Shown here in pieces: positions 1 to 12,065 of a stretch of 37,605 nt of DNA. The notes under the pieces are model-generated. The model was given only the letters and a program-made list of their open reading frames with translations. It made no database searches and was not told where the DNA came from. The stretch's first letter is position 1; the number at the start of each line of letters is the position of its first letter. Source of the stretch: Candidatus Poribacteria bacterium (GTDB taxonomy: Bacteria; Poribacteria; WGA-4E; GCA-2687025); the NCBI GenBank assembly GCA_018644665.1, contig JABGQA010000136.1:1-37605 (forward strand), read 5' to 3'. Both the position numbers and the translations under genes were made by a program.

Positions 1-1985
1 ACCAGACCGACGTTATTCCTGGCCGCGCCGGCAGGCCACGTCGCGTGGCGGACCTCGCTCTGCACGATGCGCACCACATCGTCGCTCGTCGTGATCTCCA
101 CAGTGACGTTGTGCGCGTCGGACTCGCCGGCGTGTCGCATGCGGAACCGTGGCGCGACGCGTTCGCCCGCCTGGGCAATGCCATCGCGATTCCCGCCCGG
201 CTCAGCATCAAAACTCCACGCGGTACGCGACTCGAACCGGAGCGGAGACTCCTCAATGGAGAACGCCAAGATGGTTTCCCAAGGCTCTCGACCATCGGCG
301 GTGACGCGCACGGGCATCTGGACATCGCGAGCCGTGGCTCCCCTGGCGATGGCGAGCATCAACCCATTGCTGTTCTTGGCCTCTCCCGGCGCCCAGACAT
401 CGTGCACGACCTCGCCCGTTTGCGCGGTTATGTCAGAGGCCCCGGAAAGGAGGGAGACGCGGACATTTCGCAGCGTTTCCGGCCCGTCATTCCGCAGGCG
501 TATCCGCGGCTGGACCGTCTCCCCGGCGTTCGCGACTCCGTCGCCGTTGCCGCGCGGAGGCGGGTCGTAAATCCAGGCGTTCCGTAGAGCGAACTGAGGA
601 GCGATCGGCAACGTGAACGTGAACTCCCAGGAGCCGCCGTTGTCCGCAGTGACGTGGGCGGTAAACAGCACATCGCGCGCGGGAGCCGAGGGACTCACGT
701 CAATCTCCACACCGTCGCTGTTCCGGCCTTCCCCTGCGGGCCACACGGAGTGGCGCAGCACGCCTTGAGCGATGGTTATCCTGGGATCGTCGCTTGTCAG
801 CGTGACCTGGACGTTGTGCGCGGCAGATTCCCCAACGTGCTTGATACGGAACCTGGGCCGGATGCGCTCGCCAGGTTGCGCTAGCCCATCCCGGTTGCCG
901 TCTGGATCGAAGACCCACGCGCGACGCGATTCGAACGCGATTGGCGATTCCGCGATACGGAGATTCAGGACGGTTTCCCATGGATCTCGCCCGTCCGCGG
1001 TGACGCGCACGGGTATGTGTAAATCGTGGGCCGTGGCGTTTGGAGCGATGGAGAGTAGCAACCCGTCGTTGTTCCTCGCCTCTCCCGGCGACCAGACATC
1101 GTGGACCACCTCGCCGACGCCCACGGCGATGTCAGGGTCGGTCACCAGCAGGGAGACGCGGACGTTGCGCAGCGTCTCCACGCCGCCGAGTTTCAAGCGT
1201 ATCCGCGGCTGAACCGTCTCTCCCGCGTTCGCGACGCCGTCGAGGTTGCCGTGCGGTGGTGGGTCGTATATCCACGCGTTGCGCTTGGCCATCGGCATCG
1301 GCGGCGCAATGATGGGGATCGTCAAGGTGAACGTCTGCGTCGGTACGCCTTCCGCGCACACCTCCACGGTAACGACTGCGTCGTGGGTGATCGCCGTCGG
1401 AGATACGGACATCAGCAACCCATCGTTGTTGCGCGATGCCCCTGCAGGCCACGACAGATGCGTCACTTCAGAGATGACGAGGGTGAGGTCGGGGTCGTCG
1501 GTCCGCATCGACACGCGGACATCGGCGCCGTCTTCCGACCCCACATGAGACAGCCGTATCCGCGGGCGGAGGGATTCGCCGGGGTTGGCTTGGCCATCTC
1601 GGTTCCCTCCGGGCTCCGGGTCGAACAGCCAGTCATCTACGAGGTCGAAGGTCACTGGCGCGCGTGAGATGGTGAACGTCACCGGGAGCGTCCAGGAGCG
1701 TCCGTCTGCGGACGCGATCTCGATTATCCCGCCAATGTCGGTCGGCGGCGCGTCGTCGGCCAGCTCGACACGGAAGCCTGACGTCCGGGCCTCGCCGATC
1801 GACCATGCGGCATGCGTCACTGTGTGGCGTGTCACCACCGTCCAGGGAGAGACCAGCATGAGAGCGACGCGAACGTCCTGACCGAGGGGCCATGCCGCGT
1901 TCAGCAGGCGGACCTGCGCTGTGACCCGTTCCCCACGCGTCGCGGTCCTGTTGCCGTCTCCGCCTGGCGCCGGGTCGAATACCCA
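1..1985 (-). repeat. Six tandem ~119-aa modules with a 699-bp super-repeat
   Basis: The opening Trp codons of the modules start at 1985, 1631, 1274, 917, 575 and 218 on the minus strand, so unit lengths are 354, 357, 357, 342 and 357 bp. Modules 3 and 5 (1274 and 575) are close copies, and modules 4 and 6 (917 and 218) resemble each other. Both pairs are offset by exactly 699 bp (233 codons), so the array has grown as a two-module unit. The sixth module is cut by the window edge. Confidence 0.85.
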
Positions 1986-3938
1986 ATGCCTTCGGAAGGT
2001 GAAAGGTGGCACGACGGTGACGGCGACCTGGTCGGTGTCCATTTCGCCGTCGGAGTCCACTACCGTGAGCGTGACGATGTATGTGCCGAGCGTGGAGTAG
2101 ACGTGCGTGGCGGCGACTCCCTCGGCGGTTGTGCCATCACCGAAGTCCCACGCATAGCCTACGACGCCGGTGTCGTCCGTGGAGGAGGAACCGTCGAAGG
2201 CTGTCTCGCCGCCTTCGTAGGCGCTGATGTTGTCGCCGGCAGCCGCCACAGGAGGGCTGTTCACGCCTTCGAGCAACTGGAGAGTGATCGAAGCCGAACT
2301 GAAGGGGTCGGCGCCGCGGAGCATGTATGTGCCGCGAGGAATCGATTCGGAGACGCCGAACGTCGTCGTGAATCGCCCGAACGTGTCCGTCCTAGGCGTG
2401 CTCGATGTCTGAAGTGGAGACCCGTCGAACGTGGCCACAACATTCTGCAGTGGGAAGTAGCCGGTACCCTCCAGCGTGAACCCGCTGCCCGGTCTCACCC
2501 AGGAACGAGGCACGCCGCCGGAATCGGTTACGCGTAATTGCGGAGTGATCGTGTAGTTGACGTTCTCCCCGGAGATCGAGACCGTCAGCAACCCGCCCGG
2601 CTTCGGCTGGGACGCCGTGCCGATCGGGAACGTGACCTCGAACTTACCGGAGAAGTCCGTGCGGACCGTGTCGCCTTCTTTGAGCCCGACGTTGACCGTC
2701 AGGTCCGAGGACGGCACGACCACGCGCTGGCCGCTGGACACGAACTGGTGCTGAACGGTGACCGAGCCGATGTTCGCGCTGAGACGCGCGTTCCCGGAGT
2801 CGTCGGCCGCGAAGCCGGTGACTGTCAGGGTTGCATCGCCCGCGCCGGAGGTCTGGTTGAGAGTCAGACGCACGCCCTTGGTGATGATCTCGAGACCGCC
2901 TGGGATCTCGGAGTCCTTCCCGAACCAGGCCGACTCAACGCCCGCGCTGACACTGATGACCCTCAAGCGGACCTGCGTGCGGTCCTTGTCGAAGATCCGG
3001 TTATCTACGCGGAAGGTGAGCTGGAAGATCCCGGAGGTATCCGCTGCGCCACCGGCCGTGATGGTCACGGGGGCGGAGGTGTCGACGACAGCGTCCTCGA
3101 GGGGGCTGTCGTCCTTGGCGGTTGCGAGCATCACCTGGAGGCTGTCTCCGGCGCCCGCCCCACTGCCCGTGATCGTCAACGTCTCGCCGAGGTCGAAGAG
3201 CGACTCGGAAATGCTGGTGATGTTGGGGATGAGCTGGAAGTTCGCAGTGAGTGTCCTGCCCGTGGTCCGCCCGACCGCGCGAATCTGCTTGGGCCCACCC
3301 GGCATGAGAGGCACGGCGAAGTTCGTAGTGAACGTGCCGTTGATGGCCTGCTGCAGGATGATGGACTGGTTGGCGAAGAACACCTCGACGTTCTCGCTGG
3401 CCCCGAAGGTCGCCACTGAGGGAGCCACTGTAAGGAGCGTGCCGACGGTTCCTTGGCTAATCTCATCCGCGCCGTTCCTCACGGTGAGACGTGATTCGAC
3501 TCCGACGAGGAAGTCCACACTGGCAATCACGTTGAGCGCGCCGTCGAGAGCATCTATCTTCTTGCGTCCGTTACTCACGCCAGGGTTGAGGATCGCCTGG
3601 AATGCCGGTGAGAGGACACCGTCGACCGTGGCGTTCGTGGTCCCGTTACCGCCGACCAGCAGGCCGGAGCCGGCTGTGGCGCTGTCGTCGCGGATAGTCA
3701 ACGTAACGTTGCCCGGCGGAAAGCCGGAACCGTTGATCGTCAGCATCGTCTGTCCGGGCGTGCCGGATGCGGGGCTGACGGCAAGCGTGGCAGCGATCAC
3801 CACCATCGCGGGCCCAAGGGTAGAAAGCAGGCTGACAGTACCCCAGAACCAGGCAGTACGTGTCGTTGCCCCGACGAAGGCCGTCGCCACACGCAAGGTA
3901 CGCGGACAGGAGCGCGGCAGAGCACCGTAACCAGCCAT
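1..3938 (-). CDS. Giant exported Ig-like/PKD/repeat protein (C-terminus outside window)
   Basis: An uninterrupted minus-strand frame reads from ATG at 3938 to the window edge (1312 codons, no stop). GGGGAG lies 7 nt before the ATG. A hydrophobic stretch at about residues 28-52 (TAWFWGTVSLLSTLGPAM...) fits an export signal after a long basic N-region. Residues 55-560 look like successive Ig/IPT-type beta domains (for example TINGSGFPPGNVTLTI). A PKD domain follows (nt about 2040-2262; YAWDFGDGTTAEG, then TLTVVDSDG). From residue 652 there are at least six modules of about 119 residues, each opening W-[VIL]-[FY]-D and most carrying a G-N-x-D-G-x-A-x-x-G-E loop that resembles an EF-hand-like Ca site, then a V-x-H-x-x-W-x-x-G element. 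Exported, surface or adhesin-like function is inference; no enzyme domain is visible. The native C-terminus is unseen. Confidence 0.85.
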   Translation of the reverse strand, partial: MAGYGALPRSCPRTLRVATAFVGATTRTAWFWGTVSLLSTLGPAMVVIAATLAVSPASGTPGQTMLTINGSGFPPGNVTLTIRDDSATAGSGLLVGGNGTTNATVDGVLSPAFQAILNPGVSNGRKKIDALDGALNVIASVDFLVGVESRLTVRNGADEISQGTVGTLLTVAPSVATFGASENVEVFFANQSIILQQAINGTFTTNFAVPLMPGGPKQIRAVGRTTGRTLTANFQLIPNITSISESLFDLGETLTITGSGAGAGDSLQVMLATAKDDSPLEDAVVDTSAPVTITAGGAADTSGIFQLTFRVDNRIFDKDRTQVRLRVISVSAGVESAWFGKDSEIPGGLEIITKGVRLTLNQTSGAGDATLTVTGFAADDSGNARLSANIGSVTVQHQFVSSGQRVVVPSSDLTVNVGLKEGDTVRTDFSGKFEVTFPIGTASQPKPGGLLTVSISGENVNYTITPQLRVTDSGGVPRSWVRPGSGFTLEGTGYFPLQNVVATFDGSPLQTSSTPRTDTFGRFTTTFGVSESIPRGTYMLRGADPFSSASITLQLLEGVNSPPVAAAGDNISAYEGGETAFDGSSSTDDTGVVGYAWDFGDGTTAEGVAATHVYSTLGTYIVTLTVVDSDGEMDTDQVAVTVVPPFTFRRHWVFDPAPGGDGNRTATRGERVTAQVRLLNAAWPLGQDVRVALMLVSPWTVVTRHTVTHAAWSIGEARTSGFRVELADDAPPTDIGGIIEIASADGRSWTLPVTFTISRAPVTFDLVDDWLFDPEPGGNRDGQANPGESLRPRIRLSHVGSEDGADVRVSMRTDDPDLTLVISEVTHLSWPAGASRNNDGLLMSVSPTAITHDAVVTVEVCAEGVPTQTFTLTIPIIAPPMPMAKRNAWIYDPPPHGNLDGVANAGETVQPRIRLKLGGVETLRNVRVSLLVTDPDIAVGVGEVVHDVWSPGEARNNDGLLLSIAPNATAHDLHIPVRVTADGRDPWETVLNLRIAESPIAFESRRAWVFDPDGNRDGLAQPGERIRPRFRIKHVGESAAHNVQVTLTSDDPRITIAQGVLRHSVWPAGEGRNSDGVEIDVSPSAPARDVLFTAHVTADNGGSWEFTFTLPIAPQFALRNAWIYDPPPRGNGDGVANAGETVQPRIRLRNDGPETLRNVRVSLLSGASDITAQTGEVVHDVWAPGEAKNSNGLMLAIARGATARDVQMPVRVTADGREPWETILAFSIEESPLRFESRTAWSFDAEPGGNRDGIAQAGERVAPRFRMRHAGESDAHNVTVEITTSDDVVRIVQSEVRHATWPAGAARNNVGL

Positions 3939-4413
3939 CGACGACTCCCCATGCGGTGAGATCGGCATCCGGCGTCACAGGTTGAGTCCAGTCACAGGGC
4001 AGTTCCTCCCTGTTCGTCCACAACTACATATAGCGCGCAGACACGGACCAGAACACCGCTGCAAGGCGTCATTCTGGGCACACGGGCAGAAGGCACGTGC
4101 GCTCCATATGGCACGGGGCCGCGACCTCGGGCGGGCGCTCGGCCCGACGGGACCGTCGCCCTGTCCGTAAAGACCAAAAGGGCGCCACGCGCCTCCACGC
4201 ACCGCAACGGAGGCGCCGCGAGCGACGGCCTCCCATGGCCTTGCTGAAATCCCCGCGAGTACCCATTCGTTTACCGTAAGTAGGACCGTTCGTATCGCGT
4301 TGTGGGACCCCTGCCCAGGGCCGTGGATGCCGCTCAATAGCGCCTATAGAGGCGCTTTAGGCTATCATTAGGGCTGGCAATTCGTATGGACCCCAGAGAG
4401 GTGTGATACAGCG
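3939..4413. other. Divergent intergenic region with two hairpins
   Basis: This 475-bp gap separates the minus-strand giant gene from gyrA and should hold both promoters. No credible gene is seen. There is an 8-bp GCGCCTCC/GGAGGCGC hairpin at 4189-4216 (12-nt loop) and a tight 6-bp GCGCCT/AGGCGC hairpin at 4340-4355. A TATCAT at 4363-4368 could be a -10 for gyrA, but I see no matching -35. The gyrA ribosome site GAGAGGTG lies at about 4395-4402. Confidence 0.5.
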
Positions 4414-6957
<2,544 letters not shown>

Positions 6958-8595
6958 GCCGGCGCGTGAATTCCTTACACCACGATGGATCGCCCGGAAC
7001 GCCGTCGTCCTGTCGGGGGCGGCGTGGGGTGTCGCGTGCGGCACGATGTGTGCGGCGTTCGCGCTCGGAGCCGTGGCCTCGGGGGGCGCGCTGGGCGAGG
7101 CGGCCGTTCCACGCGACCTAGACGCAGCGGCCGTCGTGCACGAACCGCTTCAGCCCGACCTTGCCCGCGAGATGGCCGCCTACACGCACCTGCTTAGATC
7201 CGCCTACGAGCAGCACATAGGCAACCTGCCTGGGGCGCGGAAAGCCCTGCAACAGGCACTCGAGTCGATGGAAACCGCCGCCCTCTACGCGCGGTCGGGC
7301 GACCTGGCGCTGACGATGCAGAACCCGCGGCGCGCGGAGGTCGATAGCGAGAAGGCCATCGCACTCGATCCCACGCATGCGGACGCGTATCTCACCCTCG
7401 GCAAGCGCGAATACATGCTAGGCCGCGCGAGCAGGACGAACCCGCCTCTCCGCAAAGCCGTCAAGCATTTCCGCGACGCCGTCGCTGCCGACCCGGAACA
7501 CATCAACGCGCACTACTACCTGGGCAACGTGGCCCGCGAGCTACAGGACTTCGAAACGGCGATCGAGGCTTACGGCGCGCTGGTGGGTCTGCGGCCCCTC
7601 GACCCGGCCAACCGGTTGCGGCTGGGTCAGGCGTACCAACTCAACGGCGAGATCTCCGACGCCATCGAGCAGTACGAACGCGCCACGCAGATCAACGCCG
7701 ACTACGTGCAGGCGAGGCAGGCCCTGGCGAACTTGCACGAGCAACTCGGCGCCCTCGACAAAGCCGTGCACGAATACGAAGTGCTCGCCAGGCTGAGACC
7801 TACCCCGGCATCCCTCGGCGAGTTGGGCCGCCTGTACGTCGCGTTGGAGCGATACGACGAGGCGATAGACGCCTACAACGGCATGCTCGACGCCTCCGAC
7901 GAGGACCAGGACAAGATACACATCCTCCTGGCGCGCCTCTACGCGAACGCGGAGCGCTATGATGAAGCGATCGCAGAGTGTCACAAGGTGCTCACGACCA
8001 CCGCGGAGAACGGCCCGAAGGTCGAGGCGTATAGCATCCTGGGCAGCCTGTATCTAATGCTCGATCAGCCCGAAGATGCTCTGCCGGTTCTGACGGCCGC
8101 CATCGCGATACGCGAGGACCACCGCGACGCGCTCTACTGGCTCGCGATGACATACGACCAGATGGATCAGCCGTCCCCGGCGGCCGACGTGCTGAAGCGG
8201 CTGCTCGTTCTCGACCCCTCCGATCACCGCGCGCAGAACACGCTCGGATACCTCTACGCGCAGAACGGCGAACGGCTCGACGAGGCCGATGAACTCGTGA
8301 GGCAGGCCCTCGAAGCGGAACCCTCGAATCCCGCCTACCTGGACAGTCTCGGGTGGGTGCGATACAAGCAGGAACGATTCCACGACGCGATCAAGCTGCT
8401 CGAAGAGGCCGCCACCCACGATCCTGAAAACGTCGAGATTCTAGACCATCTCGGCGACGCCTATGTGCGGGCGGGAAAGACGGAGCGCGCCGTCACGCTG
8501 TGGCGCCAGGCGCTTCAGTTGGCCCCCGAAAACGGTGACCTGCTGCAGAAGGTGCGCGAACACGCCGCATCCGGCCCCGGAGCCGGCGTCGAGTG

Positions 8596-10368
8596 ATGAT
8601 CTCAACGGACCTGCGTGTCCCCGGCCCCCGGCGCCATGCCGTGGTCGTGTCGACCATCGCGATGCTGCTCGCAGCCACGTTCGCACACGCGCGGCCGCTC
8701 TCGGTTGTTCCCGAGGAACCCGGGACGCCCAACTGGGTCGATGGCACGCCGATACTGGCGCGGCTGTTTCCCAATCCTGTGACGCCGCCCCGCCTCCCCA
8801 GCGCGCCGGCCCAGAACGTAGCGCCTCGCTTCAACATCGGACACGCGCGGAACTTCTTCGCCTTCGACTTCACGAACAGCAAGCAGTACGTCGCCCCCGC
8901 GACGCTGCGCGCGGTCGGTGACTTCTGCTACGTCTACGTCGAGGACACCGAGTGGAACACGCGCGTCAATCAGAACGCCGTGGACCGCACGGTGCGCGCC
9001 TTCGAGAACGACACCCCGGGCGACCCGTCACGCGGCATCTACCAGATCGAAGTCGACGCCTTCGGCCCTCCGCCAGACATCGACGGCGACCCGCGAGTGG
9101 TCCTCCTTCTGCTCGACATACGCGACAACTTCAGACCGCCGACCGGCTCGTTCGTCGCGGGATACTTCACGTCGGTGAATCAGCAGGCTGGGAACGTCCG
9201 CGACCCCCGATGGGGCGTGACCTTCCAGAGCAACGAGACGGAGATGGTCTACGTCGACGTCAATCCCTTGGACGTCATGACGAACGCCGCCATGGGGATA
9301 CTGGCGCACGAATTCCAGCACCTGATCCACTTCGGATACGACGCTTCCGAGGACACGTGGGTGAACGAGGGCGCGTCCGAGTTCGCCATGTTCCTCTGCG
9401 GATACTCGCCGACATCCCACGTCAGGCAGTTCGAGGCGGAGCCGTCCGTGTCCTTGGTCGAGTGGCCCAACGGCGTCGGTAGCTCGCTGCCCTACTACGG
9501 CTCGGCGTATCTGTGGATGCTCTACCTGTATGAGCAGTACGGTGGGCTGAACACGCTCAAGCGGATCGTGCAGAGCCCGCAACGCGGCGTGACCGGCGTG
9601 GAGACGGCGCTCAACGTCGAGGGATTCAGCGCGCCCATTCGGCAGGTCGTAGGCGACTGGCGCGCCGCGGTCGCCGCGGACGACGACACTATCGAAGGCG
9701 GGCGGTACGGCATCCAGAACGAGAACCTGCGCATCACGAGTCGCCCGCACCTCGCCTATCCGGTATCGCAGCGGACATCGAGTCTCGATGGCTGGGCCGG
9801 GCACTTCCTGGAGTTCCGGTCGCCGTCGGGCGACCCTCTCCCCCTACAAGTGGACCTGGCGGCCCAAGAGCGTTGGCGAGACGCGTTTAGCGTCCGCGCG
9901 CTGCTGTTCCGCAGCGGCGAGTTGATCGACGTGCGCGACGTATCGCGGGTTCCCCTCGAAGCCCGATTCATGGACGCCTTCGAGGAGTTCGGCGTGGAGG
10001 CGACGCGCGTCCTGCTCTCGGTGGCCTTCCAGCCGAGTTCCGATGGAGAGACCGCCGACTACGAATACTCCGTCAGACTCGGGGCCCCGGTGACGTTCCA
10101 AGTCGTCGGCTTCCGCAATCCGATACAGCGCGATTACGTTGAGTTGGTCGCCTTACCGAGCGTCCCTGTCGAGGCCGGGACGGTGTCGGGAGCCCTGATG
10201 ACGCAGGGCCTGACGCTCAACGGGGACATGAAGACCGCGGACGGCGGGAATTCGTTCGGCGTGTCGTTCCGCGTCCCCGACAATGCCATGCCTCAGCGAG
10301 AGTGGTCGTGGGTTCTCACCCACTTCGACCAGGTCGTCGGCGAGGGCTCGATCCAGCTCCCCGACTGA
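8596..10368 (+). CDS. Exported zinc metallopeptidase, M30 (hyicolysin)-like
   Basis: The ATG at 8596 overlaps the TGA of the TPR gene (8594-8596), an arrangement typical of translational coupling; a GTG at 8593 is an alternative. The 590-aa product has an N-terminal signal (HAVVVSTIAMLLAATFAHA). The zinc site is LAHEFQHLIHF with H238, E239 and H242, and a downstream WVNEGASEF whose E258 would be the third ligand, the gluzincin pattern. The surroundings resemble peptidase family M30. Before it, DIDGDPRVVLLLLDIRD is also typical of this group. Residues after about 400 look like beta-rich accessory domains. It probably cleaves extracellular or periplasmic protein; the substrate is unknown. It lacks the C-terminal Trp-Gly tail seen on exported proteins further right. 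Confidence 0.85.
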   Translation: MISTDLRVPGPRRHAVVVSTIAMLLAATFAHARPLSVVPEEPGTPNWVDGTPILARLFPNPVTPPRLPSAPAQNVAPRFNIGHARNFFAFDFTNSKQYVAPATLRAVGDFCYVYVEDTEWNTRVNQNAVDRTVRAFENDTPGDPSRGIYQIEVDAFGPPPDIDGDPRVVLLLLDIRDNFRPPTGSFVAGYFTSVNQQAGNVRDPRWGVTFQSNETEMVYVDVNPLDVMTNAAMGILAHEFQHLIHFGYDASEDTWVNEGASEFAMFLCGYSPTSHVRQFEAEPSVSLVEWPNGVGSSLPYYGSAYLWMLYLYEQYGGLNTLKRIVQSPQRGVTGVETALNVEGFSAPIRQVVGDWRAAVAADDDTIEGGRYGIQNENLRITSRPHLAYPVSQRTSSLDGWAGHFLEFRSPSGDPLPLQVDLAAQERWRDAFSVRALLFRSGELIDVRDVSRVPLEARFMDAFEEFGVEATRVLLSVAFQPSSDGETADYEYSVRLGAPVTFQVVGFRNPIQRDYVELVALPSVPVEAGTVSGALMTQGLTLNGDMKTADGGNSFGVSFRVPDNAMPQREWSWVLTHFDQVVGEGSIQLPD

Positions 10369-10410
10369 GCCGCTCATTTGAGCCGCAGTCGCGCCGCTTA
10401 GTCGCGCCGC

Positions 10411-10716
10411 CTAGTCGTCGCCCGGCTCCGACCGCCACTTGCGCGTCATGACCAGGGCCGTCACGCACAGCGCGATGATGCCTGGGATTACCGTCGCCGC
10501 GTACACGACATCCGGCGCGTCCAGCCGGTAGGCGGCGTAGTCCGCGCCGAACAGAGCCCCAGCGCAGGCGATCCATGTTACCCACGCCCTCGTGGCCTTC
10601 GACCGGACCGCTGTGGGAGAGTTGCGCACCGACAGCGCCGCGAACAGCCCCAGCGCCAACAGAACGGCGGCGTAGAACCGCGGATCGCCAACCGGTGATA
10701 GGTCGAGAAAACGCAT
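10411..10716 (-). CDS. Small three-helix membrane protein
   Basis: This 101-aa protein has about three hydrophobic segments (AAVLLALGLFAAL, WVTWIACAGALFGAD, TVIPGIIALCVTALVM) and a charged C-terminus. It begins 20 bp after the end of the DUF502 gene on the same strand and is probably cotranscribed. No family is recognised. Only 42 bp separate its stop from that of the convergent metallopeptidase gene; that gap holds a short direct repeat of TCGCGCCGC. Confidence 0.7.
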   Translation of the reverse strand: MRFLDLSPVGDPRFYAAVLLALGLFAALSVRNSPTAVRSKATRAWVTWIACAGALFGADYAAYRLDAPDVVYAATVIPGIIALCVTALVMTRKWRSEPGDD

Positions 10717-10736
10717 GGGTTCCGTCGGGAATCAGA

Positions 10737-11456
10737 TCAGGGAGTGTCCGTCGTTGGGACGGACTTCGGCGCGAGTTCCGTCGGCGACGAGTCCGGGACA
10801 TCGCGCGCGCTTGGCACGCGCCCCGTGTTCGCGTAACGCGTGTGCGTCGGGTTCAGGAACCCGCCGGACAGGATCATCTTCAGCGCTTCCTCCGCGCTGA
10901 TGTCGAGGTACGTGACATGCTCCGGCGTGGTCAGGAAGAGGAAACCCGTCGTGGGATTCGGCGTGGAGGGCAGGAAGATGGAGATCAGCTCCGTGTCCTC
11001 CTCCAGGTCCTTAATCCCCGTGTCCGTCACGAACCCGATCTGTCGCAGACCCGTCTGCGGGTACTGCACGAGGACGACGCCCTTGAACACGTGCTTCTTG
11101 CGCAGCGTCAGCGCGGTGCTGATCTGGTGCACCGCTCCGTACACCCCGCGCAAGATCGGTATGCGGCGGATGATCTCTTGCCACACGCGCGACGCGCCGC
11201 GGCCGACCAGGGTCGTGGAGATGACGCCGACGACGATCACCATGGTCAGGCTGAGGAAGAAGAACACCACCGGAAACGCGATGTCGGTCCACCAGCCGGG
11301 GTCCATGTCCAGCCGCTCGATCAGCCAGTCCGTCGCCCGCTTCACCTTTCCGACAACGAAGAACAGGATGTACACAACGGCCACCGTCGGGAGCAGCGAG
11401 ATCAGCCCCGTCGTAAAGTAGCGCCGTAGCGTCGTCCTCACCCGTGGCGTGTCCAT
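10737..11456 (-). CDS. DUF502 family membrane protein
   Basis: A 239-aa protein matching the DUF502 pattern: a basic N-terminus (RTTLRRYFTTGLISLLPT), a first membrane helix, a second helix (VVFFFLSLTMVIVVGVIS), then the family signature around RRIPILRGVYGAVHQIS. A soluble beta-rich domain follows with KGVVLVQYPQTGLRQIGFVT and FLPSTPNPTTGFL. The C-terminal 40 residues are Pro/Ser/Thr-rich and probably disordered. DUF502 proteins are inner-membrane proteins of unsettled function. It sits 108 bp downstream of ybeY on the same strand. Only a weak SD (GGAC) precedes the ATG. Confidence 0.92.
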   Translation of the reverse strand: MDTPRVRTTLRRYFTTGLISLLPTVAVVYILFFVVGKVKRATDWLIERLDMDPGWWTDIAFPVVFFFLSLTMVIVVGVISTTLVGRGASRVWQEIIRRIPILRGVYGAVHQISTALTLRKKHVFKGVVLVQYPQTGLRQIGFVTDTGIKDLEEDTELISIFLPSTPNPTTGFLFLTTPEHVTYLDISAEEALKMILSGGFLNPTHTRYANTGRVPSARDVPDSSPTELAPKSVPTTDTP

Positions 11457-11564
11457 TTAGCGTCCGCGTCCCTATCGATGTCCTGTCAACCACACCCTAC
11501 GTATATTACAACTGCGCCGAGTCCCGTAGGTTCGCCCTTTCCGAGGAAGCGCGGGCTTTCTACC

Positions 11565-12065
11565 TTATACCGCGGATGGGATGCTCTGCGGTTGCTCGCC
11601 TCGGCCGTGCGCCCGATGGTCCGCGACACACGCGTCCCAGCCATCGGAGCCTCTCAGCGCGTCTAGGATCACAGTCTGGCGCGCCTCCATCACGTCACCT
11701 TCGTCCTCGTCCTCGTGGTCGTACCCCAGCAGATGCAGCGTCGCATGTACCGCGAGTAGCCCCATCTCCTCTTCGACCGCGTGCCCTCGTTCGTCGGCTT
11801 GGCGTTGCGCGGTCTCTATGGAGATGACGACGTCACCGAGCATTTCCGGGTTGAGGTCGGCGTCTACCCCGTCGCGCATCGCGAACGCCAGCACGTCCGT
11901 CGGCGCATCAATGCCGCGGTAGTCTCGACTCAACCTACGGATGCCCTCGTCGTCGGTTACGAGGACGCCTACCTCCACGTCCGGCGCGAGCGCGCCCTCG
12001 ATACGCAACGTCGCGTCGATTCCGCACCGCACGAGCGCTTCCACAGAGCCGTCGGCATCAGACAT
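11565..12065 (-). CDS. ybeY: Endoribonuclease YbeY
   Basis: A 166-aa protein with the family's zinc motif H-x3-H-x5-H as HATLHLLGYDH at about residues 105-115, followed by an acidic stretch (EDEDEGDVMEARQ). The middle motif YRGIDAPTDVLAFAM corresponds to the usual FRxxDxPTDVLSFP. YbeY is a single-strand endoribonuclease involved in 16S rRNA 3' maturation and ribosome quality control. The ATG overlaps the TGA of pgpH by 8 bp, so translation is probably coupled. The C-terminal 25 residues extend past the typical end. Order phoH-pgpH-ybeY is widespread. Confidence 0.95.
   Translation of the reverse strand: MSDADGSVEALVRCGIDATLRIEGALAPDVEVGVLVTDDEGIRRLSRDYRGIDAPTDVLAFAMRDGVDADLNPEMLGDVVISIETAQRQADERGHAVEEEMGLLAVHATLHLLGYDHEDEDEGDVMEARQTVILDALRGSDGWDACVADHRAHGRGEQPQSIPSAV

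Noticed and set aside
3646..4023. 125-codon minus-strand frame at the start of the giant gene
   Set aside because: It overlaps the signal-peptide and Ig region in another frame, and the protein is Arg/Cys-rich without domain character.
4189..4355. Hairpins upstream of gyrA as terminators
   Set aside because: They lie between divergent start codons, not after genes, and have no T-tract.
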